Assembly (NCBI GenBank): GCA_045130275.1 | Contig: JBGUPL010000056.1 | Location: forward strand, 1 to 64,000 | Direction of reading: 5' to 3' | DNA length: 64,000 nucleotides | From: F23-D06 sp045130275 | Lineage (GTDB): Bacteria; Bacteroidota; Bacteroidia; Bacteroidales; WCHB1-69 | Shown here: positions 8,273-16,632 of the stretch, in pieces | Layout: each line of letters opens with the position of its first letter | Numbering within the stretch: the first letter of the stretch is position 1 | Notes under the pieces: generated by a model | What the model was told of the DNA's origin: nothing | Seen by the model: only the letters and a program-made list of their open reading frames with translations | Databases searched by the model: none | Program-made: the position numbers and the translations under genes

Positions 8273-8977
8273 TCAATGCGATGCATGAACAGCTCTCACC
8301 GTATATCCAATTGGACGGTTAACATAATGCATTTTGAGCGTGTCAGCGGTAAATGAAGCGAACCATGCCTCGTACATAAAATCACTTCTGACGGAACTTG
8401 TCCAATACGTACCGTACTCATTGCCACTGAACAAGCCAAAGAAACGATACATATATCCAGCAGATGGCACAAACATTGTGTTTCCGTTTGAACCCGTGAA
8501 AAGAATTCCGTATGTCGTATCAATAGTGGTATATACGTGAGTGGTATTCGCTATTAATTCCTCCCACTCGTCCTTGGTGGGTGTACGTGCGCCCGAACTC
8601 ATATTTGCTGCTGCGGCGTCATCAACCATCTCAAGGGTAATAAGGTTGTCGGTATATCCGTTATGCCCCCACCCGGGATTGCTGCAGTACTTGGTGAGAT
8701 ACCAATCTTGCCAATATTTGTATGTCGGCCAATCATAATCGGACTTTGTTTTCGTTTCTCCCCATGCAAAATAATCGCCGAATTCCTGCGGTGAGGTTGC
8801 CCCAACGTTGCACTTCGCCCATAAAAGCCCGCTCGGAAGACCGAGGTCCACCCAGTCGGATGAGACAAAGTCTTCATCAGGTGTCGGCGGTGTCGGGGAC
8901 ACTGGTTCACGGGTACACGACACCATAAAAGCGACCATAATGGCCAATAAAGTCCAGAGTTTAATTGTCTTTTTCAT
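8273..8977 (-). CDS. DUF1566/FISUMP-like lipoprotein
   Basis: The 234-residue protein has a lipoprotein signal (lipobox ending at Cys21, VAFMVSC). The mature part contains WVDLGLPSGLLWAKCNVGA, FGDYFAWGET, ARTPTKDEWEELI and a C-terminal YWTSSVRSD segment. This is the pattern of the DUF1566 / 'Fibrobacter succinogenes major paralogous' domain, abundant in Bacteroidales surface proteins. The fold is related to C-type lectin or formylglycine-generating enzyme-like domains. The role is unknown; a surface binding function is only inference. It converges with glyA. Confidence 0.8.
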   Translation of the reverse strand: MKKTIKLWTLLAIMVAFMVSCTREPVSPTPPTPDEDFVSSDWVDLGLPSGLLWAKCNVGATSPQEFGDYFAWGETKTKSDYDWPTYKYWQDWYLTKYCSNPGWGHNGYTDNLITLEMVDDAAAANMSSGARTPTKDEWEELIANTTHVYTTIDTTYGILFTGSNGNTMFVPSAGYMYRFFGLFSGNEYGTYWTSSVRSDFMYEAWFASFTADTLKMHYVNRPIGYTVRAVHASH

Positions 8978-9046
8978 TTTTTTGCAATTAAAATCAAAAT
9001 ATTGTTGTTCAATAAATTAAGCACAATTTGACAGCCTTTCGTTGTC

Positions 9047-9853
9047 CTAATTTCTCATAATCCTGACTTTCCCCGTCGCTTGGTTTTCTATGCCGTTGTA
9101 TGAAAACGTAAACTCGTAGCTATATACTCCATCCGAGCAAGTGCCTCCTTCCCATGTGTTATTATAGGCTTCGTTATGATACACAACCCTATTGTTTTTA
9201 TCACGGACAATCAATTTCGGGGAAGAGTAATTCTCCAACCCTTCAATCACAAAGAAATCATTTACGCCGTCATTATTCGGGGTAAAAAGATTAGGTATGC
9301 TGAGATGAACCGGCACGGACCAATCCACGCTGTCGTCAGATAGGTTTTTCAACACCGGATCCGCCGCCAGTTGTTTGGCCAATGTGGAATTGGGCGGCAA
9401 CACAATCTGTCGGGCATTGGCACTCGGCGTTATCACCTTCTCCTGTGTTTCAGGCTGATCATTCGGTTTCTCCATAGCATTATCCACAGCCATTCGAACA
9501 GGAGCGACAGCGTCGGCCTCCACGACCTCAGATGAAATTTCCGTTTCGTCATTTTCCATCGGTTCTGACACAGTGTTAGAAACAGTCTCCATGTCTCCAA
9601 CCGCTTTCGTATTGTTTTCTGCTATAGCATTCTGATTTCCACGCTGATGCGAGAAAACACCTAAAGCCACTGCACCGCTTATGATCAGCCCCGACAACAC
9701 AGCGGCCACCCATTTCCATGCTTTGACCCGATGAAGCCGAGACACATTTTCTGCAACCGGCATCTCTTTGTCCAAACGGGCGTTCAAACGTTCCCACACA
9801 TCGGCAGACGGTTTTTCCTCATACTGATCCAAAACATCTTTTATACTCATCAT
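9047..9853 (-). CDS. Putative anti-sigma-like membrane protein with C-terminal gliding/CHU_C domain
   Basis: The 268-residue protein has a cytosolic head of about 45 residues (SIKDVLDQYEEKPSADVWER) and one membrane helix (WKWVAAVLSGLIISGAVALG, about 47-66). A low-complexity acidic linker follows, and the C-terminal ~85 residues are a CHU_C-type domain (NLFTPNNDGVNDFFVIEG to GKVRIMRN). It starts 29 nt after the ECF sigma gene. That position and topology suggest it binds the sigma factor in the cytoplasm and senses something with its periplasmic domain; this is inference. There is no cleavable signal, so the CHU_C domain is probably periplasmic rather than exported. Confidence 0.7.
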   Translation of the reverse strand: MMSIKDVLDQYEEKPSADVWERLNARLDKEMPVAENVSRLHRVKAWKWVAAVLSGLIISGAVALGVFSHQRGNQNAIAENNTKAVGDMETVSNTVSEPMENDETEISSEVVEADAVAPVRMAVDNAMEKPNDQPETQEKVITPSANARQIVLPPNSTLAKQLAADPVLKNLSDDSVDWSVPVHLSIPNLFTPNNDGVNDFFVIEGLENYSSPKLIVRDKNNRVVYHNEAYNNTWEGGTCSDGVYSYEFTFSYNGIENQATGKVRIMRN

Positions 9854-9882
9854 AATTTTATTTACCTACTTGTCAATTCTAT

Positions 9883-10428
9883 CTATTTGTCTTCCACTCT
9901 TTCTTTCAGCCATTGTCTTGCGCGCATATGGGCGATACGGATCGCGCCCTCCTTTTTGCCCAGCATTTTGGCGATCTCGGTGAACGAATACCCCTCTATC
10001 TCTTTCAGGTTAAACACGATCCGAGGCGTTTCCGGCATCAACTCAAACATCTCAACAATCTGATTTGCAGATACTTTCGACAAAATCGCTTCCTCATTCG
10101 TTTCCGACAGTTCCAAATCCATATCCTCTTGCAACTGTTCTTGTTGGTATCGTCTGTGCGACCGGTAATGGCTGATAGACGAATACACCATGATCGAATA
10201 GATCCACGAAGACAAAGAGCTGTCACCCTTGAAAGTTTGCAGGTTCTTGAAGACATTCATGAACCCCTCCAACAACATATCCTCCGCCTCCGCAGTCGAA
10301 TTAGCGTAACGCCGACAGACGACAAACATCCTTGGCGCATACAACTCATACAACTGCTTTTGGCTTAAGCGGTCGTTGTTCAAACAACCGTTGATGACCT
10401 TCTCCAGTTCTGAATTATTTTCTGTCAC
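9883..10428 (-). CDS. ECF-type RNA polymerase sigma factor
   Basis: The 181-residue protein has region 2 (YELYAPRMFVVCRRYANS, AEDMLLEGFMNVFKNL, SSWIYSIMVYSSISHYRSHR, about residues 27-95) and region 4 (MPETPRIVFNLKEIEGYSF then TEIAKMLGKKEGAIRIAHMR, about 130-172). It should direct RNA polymerase to a small regulon. The partner gene downstream encodes a single-pass membrane protein, the usual arrangement for an ECF sigma and its regulator. No TAnnTTTG element lies upstream; a TGTAAC sequence near 10470 could be part of an ECF-type promoter, but this is weak. Confidence 0.9.
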   Translation of the reverse strand: MTENNSELEKVINGCLNNDRLSQKQLYELYAPRMFVVCRRYANSTAEAEDMLLEGFMNVFKNLQTFKGDSSLSSWIYSIMVYSSISHYRSHRRYQQEQLQEDMDLELSETNEEAILSKVSANQIVEMFELMPETPRIVFNLKEIEGYSFTEIAKMLGKKEGAIRIAHMRARQWLKERVEDK

Positions 10429-10479
10429 ATTCCGCTTAGTCGCACGAAATGGCGATTTTGTTACATTTAAAATGCATTT

Positions 10480-11463
10480 TTATTGAATGGACTTCACAAT
10501 TGCCTCAACCTCACGGATATAGTCTCTTTTTTGCTCTTGGGGAGCATATACAAAACCGTCCACCGTGATGCAGGAAGTGCTGTCGGGCGACAATTGTGTG
10601 AAGCTGTAGAACGGTCCGCCCATTTTATCCCGGACAGATTCCCATAAGCCTCTTAACTCCAATCCGTTATGATACCTCATCTGGAGATTTTGCGCAATGG
10701 GGTAACCCTCGAGTTCGGCCACTTTTGGATAGGCACCGGCCACGGCACCCTGGATATACGCCTTCGTGATACGGTCGCGTTCAGCCACCACATTCTCAGG
10801 CGTCAAGGCATAGCGCGGTGAATTGTAAATCATCACGAAACGGTCGTTCTTCGGGGTGCGGAAAAGCAGCCAGAGGAAATCTTCCTCCTCGCGTCCCACA
10901 AAATAGCCTTCCGGGATTGTCATCGTGAGACCGAATTTCTCTTTGATTTTCTTCTCGATCACCGGGTTGTTCAGCCTCCTGTGCGCATTCTGCAAACGGG
11001 CTATGTCATTGTCATACATGGCCTTCACAATCTCCTGCTGGTGAGCCAGGAAGAGCGCAAGACATGAATCCTGGCTGTTGCCCCGGATTCTGACATGCAC
11101 CTGCGGATTGGTGACCGGATTCTTGGCAATTTCAAACGTATTTCCTGAATAACCAGGATTGTAGTCGAACTGCAAGATATTCCGGTGACGCATGAACGAC
11201 GCCTTGTAGCCGGCGTTTGAGCACTGAATCACATCAAACAACGGCTCGATCTGGTTGATAGCCGGCTGCGGCTGCTGAATCACCTCATAAATGGCTTTCA
11301 TAGCGGCTTTTGACCAATAATTCGTGTCAATGGCCAAAATCATCTCTCCGGCCTTACCTGTGGAAAAATTGTCCACTTTTATGCCTCCGCCTCCCGATTT
11401 TGAACGGCAAGATGCCAGGGACAACAAGAGGATAACGATTGTTAAATAGCTGATTTTCTTCAT
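10480..11463 (-). CDS. DUF4837 family lipoprotein
   Basis: The 327-residue protein has a lipoprotein signal (MKKISYLTIVILLLSLASC). After a Gly/Ser-rich linker come KAGEMILAIDTNYW, a central helical region and a second half with EGYFVGREEEDFLWLLFRTP. This matches DUF4837, a Bacteroidota-specific family of unknown function predicted in the cell envelope. It is transcribed from a promoter in the gap shared with dprA. No catalytic motif is seen. Confidence 0.8.
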   Translation of the reverse strand: MKKISYLTIVILLLSLASCRSKSGGGGIKVDNFSTGKAGEMILAIDTNYWSKAAMKAIYEVIQQPQPAINQIEPLFDVIQCSNAGYKASFMRHRNILQFDYNPGYSGNTFEIAKNPVTNPQVHVRIRGNSQDSCLALFLAHQQEIVKAMYDNDIARLQNAHRRLNNPVIEKKIKEKFGLTMTIPEGYFVGREEEDFLWLLFRTPKNDRFVMIYNSPRYALTPENVVAERDRITKAYIQGAVAGAYPKVAELEGYPIAQNLQMRYHNGLELRGLWESVRDKMGGPFYSFTQLSPDSTSCITVDGFVYAPQEQKRDYIREVEAIVKSIQ

Positions 11464-11509
11464 TATTCAAAAATTATTTTTTTCTATTGATTTATATTTG
11501 ATTAATTAT

Positions 11510-11517
11510 TATCTTTG
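11510..11517 (+). promoter_or_regulatory. -7 element TATCTTTG of dprA
   Basis: A perfect TAnnTTTG match followed by CCG, 57 nt before the dprA ATG. A second match, TATATTTG, is at 11493-11500. It lies next to the oppositely directed element at 11536-11543. Confidence 0.65.
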
Positions 11518-11535
11518 CCGAATGAAATCAGACTG

Positions 11536-11543
11536 CAAAAATA
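11536..11543 (-). promoter_or_regulatory. -7 element TATTTTTG of the DUF4837 gene
   Basis: The minus strand reads TATTTTTGCAG, 72 nt upstream of the ATG at 11463. The two divergent -7 elements are only 18 nt apart and point through one another, so the transcription starts overlap. Confidence 0.55.
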
Positions 11544-11574
11544 AAACAAAATTCATAAACCGAAAACAAAAAAA

Positions 11575-12678
11575 ATGCACACGGAAACTTTTTATCGCAT
11601 CGCACTGAACAAAATAGAGGGTTTGGGCAAATCCACCATCAAGCAAATCCTGACAGCGGCAGGGTCAGCGAAAAACGTCTTTGAGTTCCCGGAATCGTGG
11701 CGGAGAAGACTGCGCAATCAGAGACGTTGTCAAGTGGACATAACCCTAACTGACAAAGTCAAGCATTTGGTTGACAGGGAAATGGAATTAATCCATAGGC
11801 ATCAGGTTCAGTTATGCCATTACTTGGATCTAGAGTATCCGAGTCGTTTGAAACGCTGCAACGACGCCCCGGTCTCGTTCTACTACCGCGGGAGCAGCGA
11901 CTTCAACCGGGCGCGGATGTTGGCCGTGGTGGGCACGCGAAATGCCTCCTCTTACGGGATCAGGAGTCTCACAAAGATACTGAACGATCTGAAAGGCAGC
12001 AACATATCGACAATCAGCGGATTGGCGTACGGTATCGACACGGTGGCGCACGAGGAGTCGCTGAATCTCGGTATCCCCACCTTCGCGGTGCTTGGCAACG
12101 GACTGCACACGATTTATCCGGCAAGCAACAAAGCGTTGGCGGACAGGATTGTGGAGAACGGCGGCACCGTCATCAGCGAATTTGATTTCGACACGGGGCC
12201 GGACCGGATGAACTTTCCCGCTCGCAACCGCATCATCGCGGGCATGGCAGACGCGGTATTGGTGGCCGAAAGCGCCATCAAGGGCGGAAGCATCATCACC
12301 GCACATATCGCAAATTCCTATAACAGAGATATTTTCGCCATCCCGGGCACCATCTTCGACGAGATGCACGCCGGCTGTCACGAACTGATCCGCAAAAACA
12401 TTGCCGCCATCGCCACTTCGGGAGAAAACATTGTGGAAATGATGAATTGGGACTCGGATTCCGCAAAACAATCCGTGCAAACACAATTATTTCCAGAACT
12501 AACTGAAGATGAGGCTTTTGTATATAGGTTCATCCAAACTGGAAAGAAGACCATCGACGAGATTTCCGAATATTGCACAGGCTTTTCCCCCTCGAAACTG
12601 GCGGGTCTGCTGCTCACGATGGAGCTGAAAGGAGTGCTGTTCGCCCTACCGGGGAAAAGCTACAGCACAGAAGGGTGA
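11575..12678 (+). CDS. dprA: DNA-processing protein DprA
   Basis: The 367-residue cytoplasmic protein loads RecA on incoming single-stranded DNA during transformation. An N-terminal helix-hairpin/SAM-like part (ALNKIEGLGKSTIKQIL) precedes the Rossmann core: VVGTRNASSYG (about 122), SGLAYGIDTVAH (about 152), ARNRIIAGMADAVLVAES (about 218) and GGSIITAHIANSYNRDIFAIPG. A C-terminal winged-helix-like segment (about 305-365) completes the usual Bacteroidota architecture. It has its own promoter and converges with the AraC gene 4 nt after its stop. Confidence 0.93.
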   Translation: MHTETFYRIALNKIEGLGKSTIKQILTAAGSAKNVFEFPESWRRRLRNQRRCQVDITLTDKVKHLVDREMELIHRHQVQLCHYLDLEYPSRLKRCNDAPVSFYYRGSSDFNRARMLAVVGTRNASSYGIRSLTKILNDLKGSNISTISGLAYGIDTVAHEESLNLGIPTFAVLGNGLHTIYPASNKALADRIVENGGTVISEFDFDTGPDRMNFPARNRIIAGMADAVLVAESAIKGGSIITAHIANSYNRDIFAIPGTIFDEMHAGCHELIRKNIAAIATSGENIVEMMNWDSDSAKQSVQTQLFPELTEDEAFVYRFIQTGKKTIDEISEYCTGFSPSKLAGLLLTMELKGVLFALPGKSYSTEG

Positions 12679-12682
12679 ACCT

Positions 12683-13240
12683 CTACAATTGCCCCTGCCG
12701 TTTCTCCTGTCGCAAAGTAGCCTTTTGGATGTTGCGGAAATGGCTGGGGGTAATCCCCATTTCCTTCTTGAAGGCAGCGTGGAAGACTTGTCGGTTGTTG
12801 TAGCCGCACATCTCACCCACGGCTTCCATCTTTTCGTCAAAGTGTTGCGGGTCGCTCAATAGATTGACCGCTTCTTTAATCCGATAGCTGTTCAACAGTG
12901 AGGCGAAATTCTGGTTCAGATGCGTGTTGATGATGTGCGACAGGCTGGTCCGGTTGGTGCCGAGACGTTTGGCCAAATCCTGAACACTGATGGTCGGATC
13001 GAGAAAAACCTTTCCCTGTTCCATCGCTTTCTGCAAGTCTCTCAGTATCCGACGCTCCTGTTCATCGGGAACAATCTCTATGTTGTATGAAGCGATTTCC
13101 ACGAGCGCGTTTTTCTTCTCCTCAGTTTCAAGACTCTTCTGCATCAGCTTTCTGTAAGACCAACGACTGTGGATGAACAAAATCAGGAACACGATGTTCG
13201 ACATCGCCAGAATGGATAAAGCAATATAAATCGGTTTCAT
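12683..13240 (-). CDS. Membrane-anchored AraC-family transcriptional regulator
   Basis: The 185-residue protein has one N-terminal membrane helix (IALSILAMSNIVFLILFI, about 4-22), a coiled-coil-like linker and a C-terminal AraC DNA-binding domain (VQDLAKRLGTNRTSLSHII ... ITPSHFRNIQ). The ATG at 13240 is preferred to an in-frame TTG at 13276. Two TATTTTTG motifs in tandem lie immediately upstream, so the transcript would have almost no leader. It is divergent from the porin and pst genes and could regulate them; that is inference from position. It lacks an obvious effector-binding domain. Confidence 0.8.
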   Translation of the reverse strand: MKPIYIALSILAMSNIVFLILFIHSRWSYRKLMQKSLETEEKKNALVEIASYNIEIVPDEQERRILRDLQKAMEQGKVFLDPTISVQDLAKRLGTNRTSLSHIINTHLNQNFASLLNSYRIKEAVNLLSDPQHFDEKMEAVGEMCGYNNRQVFHAAFKKEMGITPSHFRNIQKATLRQEKRQGQL

Positions 13241-13245
13241 GACGG

Positions 13246-13262
13246 CAAAAATACCAAAAATA
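13246..13262 (-). promoter_or_regulatory. Tandem -7-like elements (2 x TATTTTTG) just before the AraC gene
   Basis: On the minus strand two TATTTTTG octamers (13255-13262 and 13246-13253) are separated by one base and end 5 nt before the ATG. If used, the mRNA would be leaderless or nearly so. Confidence 0.45.
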
Positions 13263-13359
13263 TCATTTCTGGACAAGAATTGTGGTATTCTGACACCGTT
13301 TTTGCTGTTTTATGACACGTTTTTTTGCAAATTATGACATTTGTTCGCTGATAAGGGGG

Positions 13360-13367
13360 TATTTTTG
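13360..13367 (+). promoter_or_regulatory. -7 element TATTTTTG of the porin/pst cluster
   Basis: TATTTTTGCCG lies 31 nt before the porin ATG, preceded by a GGGGG run. I could not identify a Pho box by eye. Confidence 0.6.
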
Positions 13368-13398
13368 CCGCCAGTTTTCATTGTTATAAATCTGCTTG

Positions 13399-14529
13399 AT
13401 GAGAAAATTTTTACTTCTTTTTACAATTTTGCCATTTCTTTTTTTGTATGGATTTGCCAATGGACAGGATACTGTCAAGAGCAAGTCGCAAAATGTGCTG
13501 GAACAGATTCAAAAGTACCTGAAGGTGGGAGGTTGGATTGACGCACAATATGCTTACGAGTACTATAACACTGATAATCAAAGCAGTGTATTCCAAATCC
13601 GCCGTGCCCGCCTTGACTTCAAAGGCAGTCCGACAAAATGGGTGGACTACCGGCTGCAAGTCGATTTCGCCCCGAACCCGAGGTTGATCGACGCTTTCGT
13701 GAAGGTAAACTTCTGCAAGCAGGTGCAGTTGCAGGTCGGACAGTTCAAAATTCCCTTTTCTCTTGAAAACAAATTGTCACCGTTGGACTTGGAATTGATA
13801 GAGAATGCCCAAGTTGTCAGCGCGTTATCGGGATATAAAGATGTAACAGGGATCAGTTCCTACTCCAATGGTCGTGAGATCGGGGCAATGCTCACAGGCA
13901 CGCTGGCCTCTGCGGAGGTTCGCGGCGAGCGCATTCCCATCCTGCAATACGGGGTTGGCGTCTTCGGCGGCAACGGCATCAACGTCAAGACCGACAACTT
14001 GGCCAAGGACGTATCCGCCAGAGTGGAGTTCTCTCCTTTTGTGAAAGGATTTACCCTCTCTGCATCAGGCTATTGGGGAAAATATGACATGTTGCATGAC
14101 GGGGTTACGACTCACACCGACGGGGTGCGTTTTCGTTACGCCGGAGGTCTGCAATATACTGACAAGCAATGGGTTCTGCGTGGCGAATATCTTTGGGGAC
14201 GAACAGATTTCGCTGCGGTGGATCCCCTCACGGATGATTACGTTCCTGTGCCTACCCGCACACAAGGGTTCTATGTGACAGCCGGTTACTGGTTCCGATT
14301 CGGCTGGGGCGATAACAGCAAAATCGAGCAGAAGTTGCGACCCTTACTCCGGTTTGACTATTATGAAAAGGACAAGACCGCGAATACCAACTCCATCTAT
14401 TACTCAACCGGTGTGGAGTGGTGGCCCGAAAAACACCTCCGCACGCAGTTGGCCTATACGCTCAAGCAACACCCTAAAGACCAATCTTTTGGACATAATG
14501 TAACGATGATGGTAAGCGCGGTCTTTTAA
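13399..14529 (+). CDS. Phosphate-selective porin O/P-like outer-membrane porin
   Basis: The 376-residue protein has a signal peptide (RKFLLLFTILPFLFLYGFANGQ) and a beta-barrel pattern of alternating residues ending in an aromatic-terminated strand (MMVSAVF). Family landmarks are VGGWIDAQYAYEYY, FQIRRARLDFKG, VQLQVGQFKIPFSLENKLSP and RPLLRFDYYEKDK. This is the OprP/OprO porin family, trimeric channels that favour phosphate or polyphosphate. Placement directly before pstS-pstC-pstA-pstB supports a role in phosphate passage across the outer membrane. The ATG at 13399 is chosen; an in-frame TTG precedes it immediately. Confidence 0.88.
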   Translation: MRKFLLLFTILPFLFLYGFANGQDTVKSKSQNVLEQIQKYLKVGGWIDAQYAYEYYNTDNQSSVFQIRRARLDFKGSPTKWVDYRLQVDFAPNPRLIDAFVKVNFCKQVQLQVGQFKIPFSLENKLSPLDLELIENAQVVSALSGYKDVTGISSYSNGREIGAMLTGTLASAEVRGERIPILQYGVGVFGGNGINVKTDNLAKDVSARVEFSPFVKGFTLSASGYWGKYDMLHDGVTTHTDGVRFRYAGGLQYTDKQWVLRGEYLWGRTDFAAVDPLTDDYVPVPTRTQGFYVTAGYWFRFGWGDNSKIEQKLRPLLRFDYYEKDKTANTNSIYYSTGVEWWPEKHLRTQLAYTLKQHPKDQSFGHNVTMMVSAVF

Positions 14530-14538
14530 AACATTAAT

Positions 14539-14612
14539 CCTTAAGCAGCCCCGGAGGGGCAAGACGCACGAAGTGCTAATAACCCCACATAAGGCGGAGC
14601 CGCAGTGTGGGG
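14539..14612. repeat. Triple-hairpin repeat, copy 1 (before pstS)
   Basis: A 74-bp element with three short inverted repeats: AGCCCCGGAGGGGC, an imperfect GACGCACGAAGTGCT and CCCCACA...TGTGGGG. Near-identical copies occur at 40502-40573 and 42586-42657. It fills most of the porin-pstS gap and ends 16 nt before the pstS ATG. Confidence 0.85.
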
Positions 14613-14628
14613 ATCAAAACAATAGAAT

Positions 14629-15597
14629 ATGAAAAGAACAATTACCCTTTTATCAGCAATTTGCATCTTGATGATGTGTGTGTCCTGCGGGAAGAAGCAG
14701 AATCCGCAGACCAAAGACAGACTTTCAGGCAGTATTACCATTTCCGGGGCCTTTGCCCTTTATCCCTTGGCGGTGAAGTGGGCCGAGGAGTTCCAGGCAA
14801 TGCATCCCGGCGTGCGCATCGACCTTTCTGCGGGTGGTGCCGGCAAAGGCATGACCGACGTACTGGCCGATGTGGTCGATCTCGGGATGGTCTCCCGCGA
14901 GGTTTATCCCCCGGAATTGGAGAAGGGCGCCGTCCCGTTCGCATCGGCCAAGGATGCGGTGGTCATCACCATCAACGCCGACAACCCGTTGGCTGACAAG
15001 CTGATGAAGCACGGCATCTCTCAGGAAGCCGCCATCAAGATTTGGATTACGGGCGAATACACCACTTGGGGACAAGTGTTGGGCACCAGTGACAAAACCC
15101 CGATACACGTCTATACCCGCTCCGACGCTTGCGGTGCGGCCGAGACGTTCGCCCTCTGGATGGGCAAAAAGCAGGAGGATTTGTTGGGCACCGCCGTCTT
15201 CGGCGACCCGGGATTGGCTTCCGCCATCCAGGCCGACAAGCTCGGCATCGGGCTGAACAACATCGGCTACGCGTACGACGAGAAGTCGCGGAAGCCCAAT
15301 CAAGGGTTGCTTGTTTGCCCGATCGACCGCGACAACGACGGCGCCATCACCTCCGACGAGTACTTCTACGACACCAAGGACGACTTCATCGCGGCGGTGG
15401 CGGAGGACAAATACCCGTCACCGCCCGCCCGCGACCTCTACTTGGTCAGTCACGGCACCCCGAAGAATCCCGCCGTCATCGCCTTCCTCGAATACGTCCT
15501 CACCGACGGCCAAAAGCAGAACGTGCCCGTGGGTTACATCAGCTTGAACGAGGAGAAATTGCAGAAAGGGTTGGAAAAGTTGGGGGTCAAGAATTAA
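14629..15597 (+). CDS. pstS: Phosphate ABC transporter substrate-binding lipoprotein PstS
   Basis: The 322-residue protein has a lipoprotein signal (AICILMMCVSC, Cys ~21). The mature part has the PstS-type phosphate-binding loops: SGSITISGAFALYPLAVKW, DLSAGGAGKGMTDVLADVVDLGMVSRE and a RSDACGAAETFALWMG segment. It should capture phosphate in the periplasm and deliver it to PstC/PstA. It is the first transporter gene after the porin. The gap to pstC contains heptamer repeats but no clear terminator. Confidence 0.93.
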   Translation: MKRTITLLSAICILMMCVSCGKKQNPQTKDRLSGSITISGAFALYPLAVKWAEEFQAMHPGVRIDLSAGGAGKGMTDVLADVVDLGMVSREVYPPELEKGAVPFASAKDAVVITINADNPLADKLMKHGISQEAAIKIWITGEYTTWGQVLGTSDKTPIHVYTRSDACGAAETFALWMGKKQEDLLGTAVFGDPGLASAIQADKLGIGLNNIGYAYDEKSRKPNQGLLVCPIDRDNDGAITSDEYFYDTKDDFIAAVAEDKYPSPPARDLYLVSHGTPKNPAVIAFLEYVLTDGQKQNVPVGYISLNEEKLQKGLEKLGVKN

Positions 15598-15600
15598 CGA

Positions 15601-15635
15601 CTGGCTGTTGGCTGTTGGCCGTTGGCTATTGGCTA
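15601..15635. repeat. Heptamer tandem array between pstS and pstC
   Basis: Five degenerate 7-mers (GGCTGTT/GGCTATT) begin 4 nt after the pstS TAA stop. The rest of the 68-nt gap is unique. Confidence 0.8.
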
Positions 15636-15665
15636 ACCCTAGGACTCAACTAATTAGGTTTTAAC

Positions 15666-16565
15666 ATGCAGAAATCGAGAATCATCAAAGACAAAACCGC
15701 GCAGGCCGTCATGTTCGGTCTCACCATCGTCTCCATCCTCATGGTGGTGGTGATGTTCGTGGGACTGTATCTGAAGTCGGCACCGGTGCTGGAGGACCGT
15801 TCGTTGTGGGGGCTGCTTACCTCATCGGAATGGAAGCCCATGAAGGGCGAGTTCGGATTCCTGCCTTTCGTGGCGGGCACGTTGTGGGTGACGTTCGTCG
15901 CCATCCTCCTCGCGTTGCCCATCTCGCTGCTCACGGCGGTTTTCCTCACCGAATACGCGAAATCCTACGTCAAGAAGTTCGTGTTCCCGGCGTTGGACAT
16001 TTTGGCGGCGTTACCGTCAGTCATCTACGGCGTGTGGGGCGTGTTGGTCATTGTGCCGTGGATTTCGAAACATGTCGCGCCGCATTTCATGGACTTCTCC
16101 ACGGGATATACGGTTTTGGCTGCCGGTATCGTGTTGGGGGTCATGGTGATACCGTTGTTGGTAAGTCTGTTCATCGAGGTTTTCTCTTCTGTTCCTTTGG
16201 AGTTGCGCGAGAGTTCGTTGGCGTTGGGTGCGAGCCGTTGGCAGACCACCAAGAAGGTGCTGTTCCGGCGCACCTATCCGGGCATTATCGCGGCCACGGT
16301 GCTGGCCATCTCGCGCGCCATGGGCGAGACCATCGCGGTGTTGATGGTATGCGGCTGCGTCATCGGCATCCCTGAAGGCTTCCTCGACCCCTGCTACCCG
16401 ATTCCCGCCCTCATCGCCAACAACTACGGCGAGATGCTCTCCATGCCCATGTATGAATCTGCTCTCATGTTCGCCGCCCTCATCCTTTTCCTCGTCGTTC
16501 TCGTCTTCAACCTCATCTCCCGCATCGTGCTCTATCGGCTGGAAAAACGCCTCGGTAACAGTTAG
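15666..16565 (+). CDS. pstC: Phosphate ABC transporter permease PstC
   Basis: The 299-residue inner-membrane protein has about six helices. The BPD_transp_1 region spans about 75-290, with an EAA-type loop LRESSLALGASRWQTTKKVLFRRTYPG near residue 180 and ISRAMGETIAVLMVCG, characteristic of PstC. With PstA it forms the membrane channel of the phosphate importer. Length and topology are normal. Confidence 0.95.
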   Translation: MQKSRIIKDKTAQAVMFGLTIVSILMVVVMFVGLYLKSAPVLEDRSLWGLLTSSEWKPMKGEFGFLPFVAGTLWVTFVAILLALPISLLTAVFLTEYAKSYVKKFVFPALDILAALPSVIYGVWGVLVIVPWISKHVAPHFMDFSTGYTVLAAGIVLGVMVIPLLVSLFIEVFSSVPLELRESSLALGASRWQTTKKVLFRRTYPGIIAATVLAISRAMGETIAVLMVCGCVIGIPEGFLDPCYPIPALIANNYGEMLSMPMYESALMFAALILFLVVLVFNLISRIVLYRLEKRLGNS

Positions 16566-16582
16566 ATAGCCAACTCCCTTGT

Positions 16583-16624
16583 TCACTATTCACAAATCAT
16601 TATTCACAAATCACTATTCACTAA
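16583..16624. repeat. 14-bp tandem repeat, three units, between pstC and pstA
   Basis: Three consecutive 14-mers (TCACTATTCACAAA, TCATTATTCACAAA, TCACTATTCACTAA) fill the gap up to 9 nt before the pstA ATG. A longer in-frame start (TTG 16579) would translate the repeat, so it was rejected. Confidence 0.85.
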
Positions 16625-16632
16625 TCCCCAAA

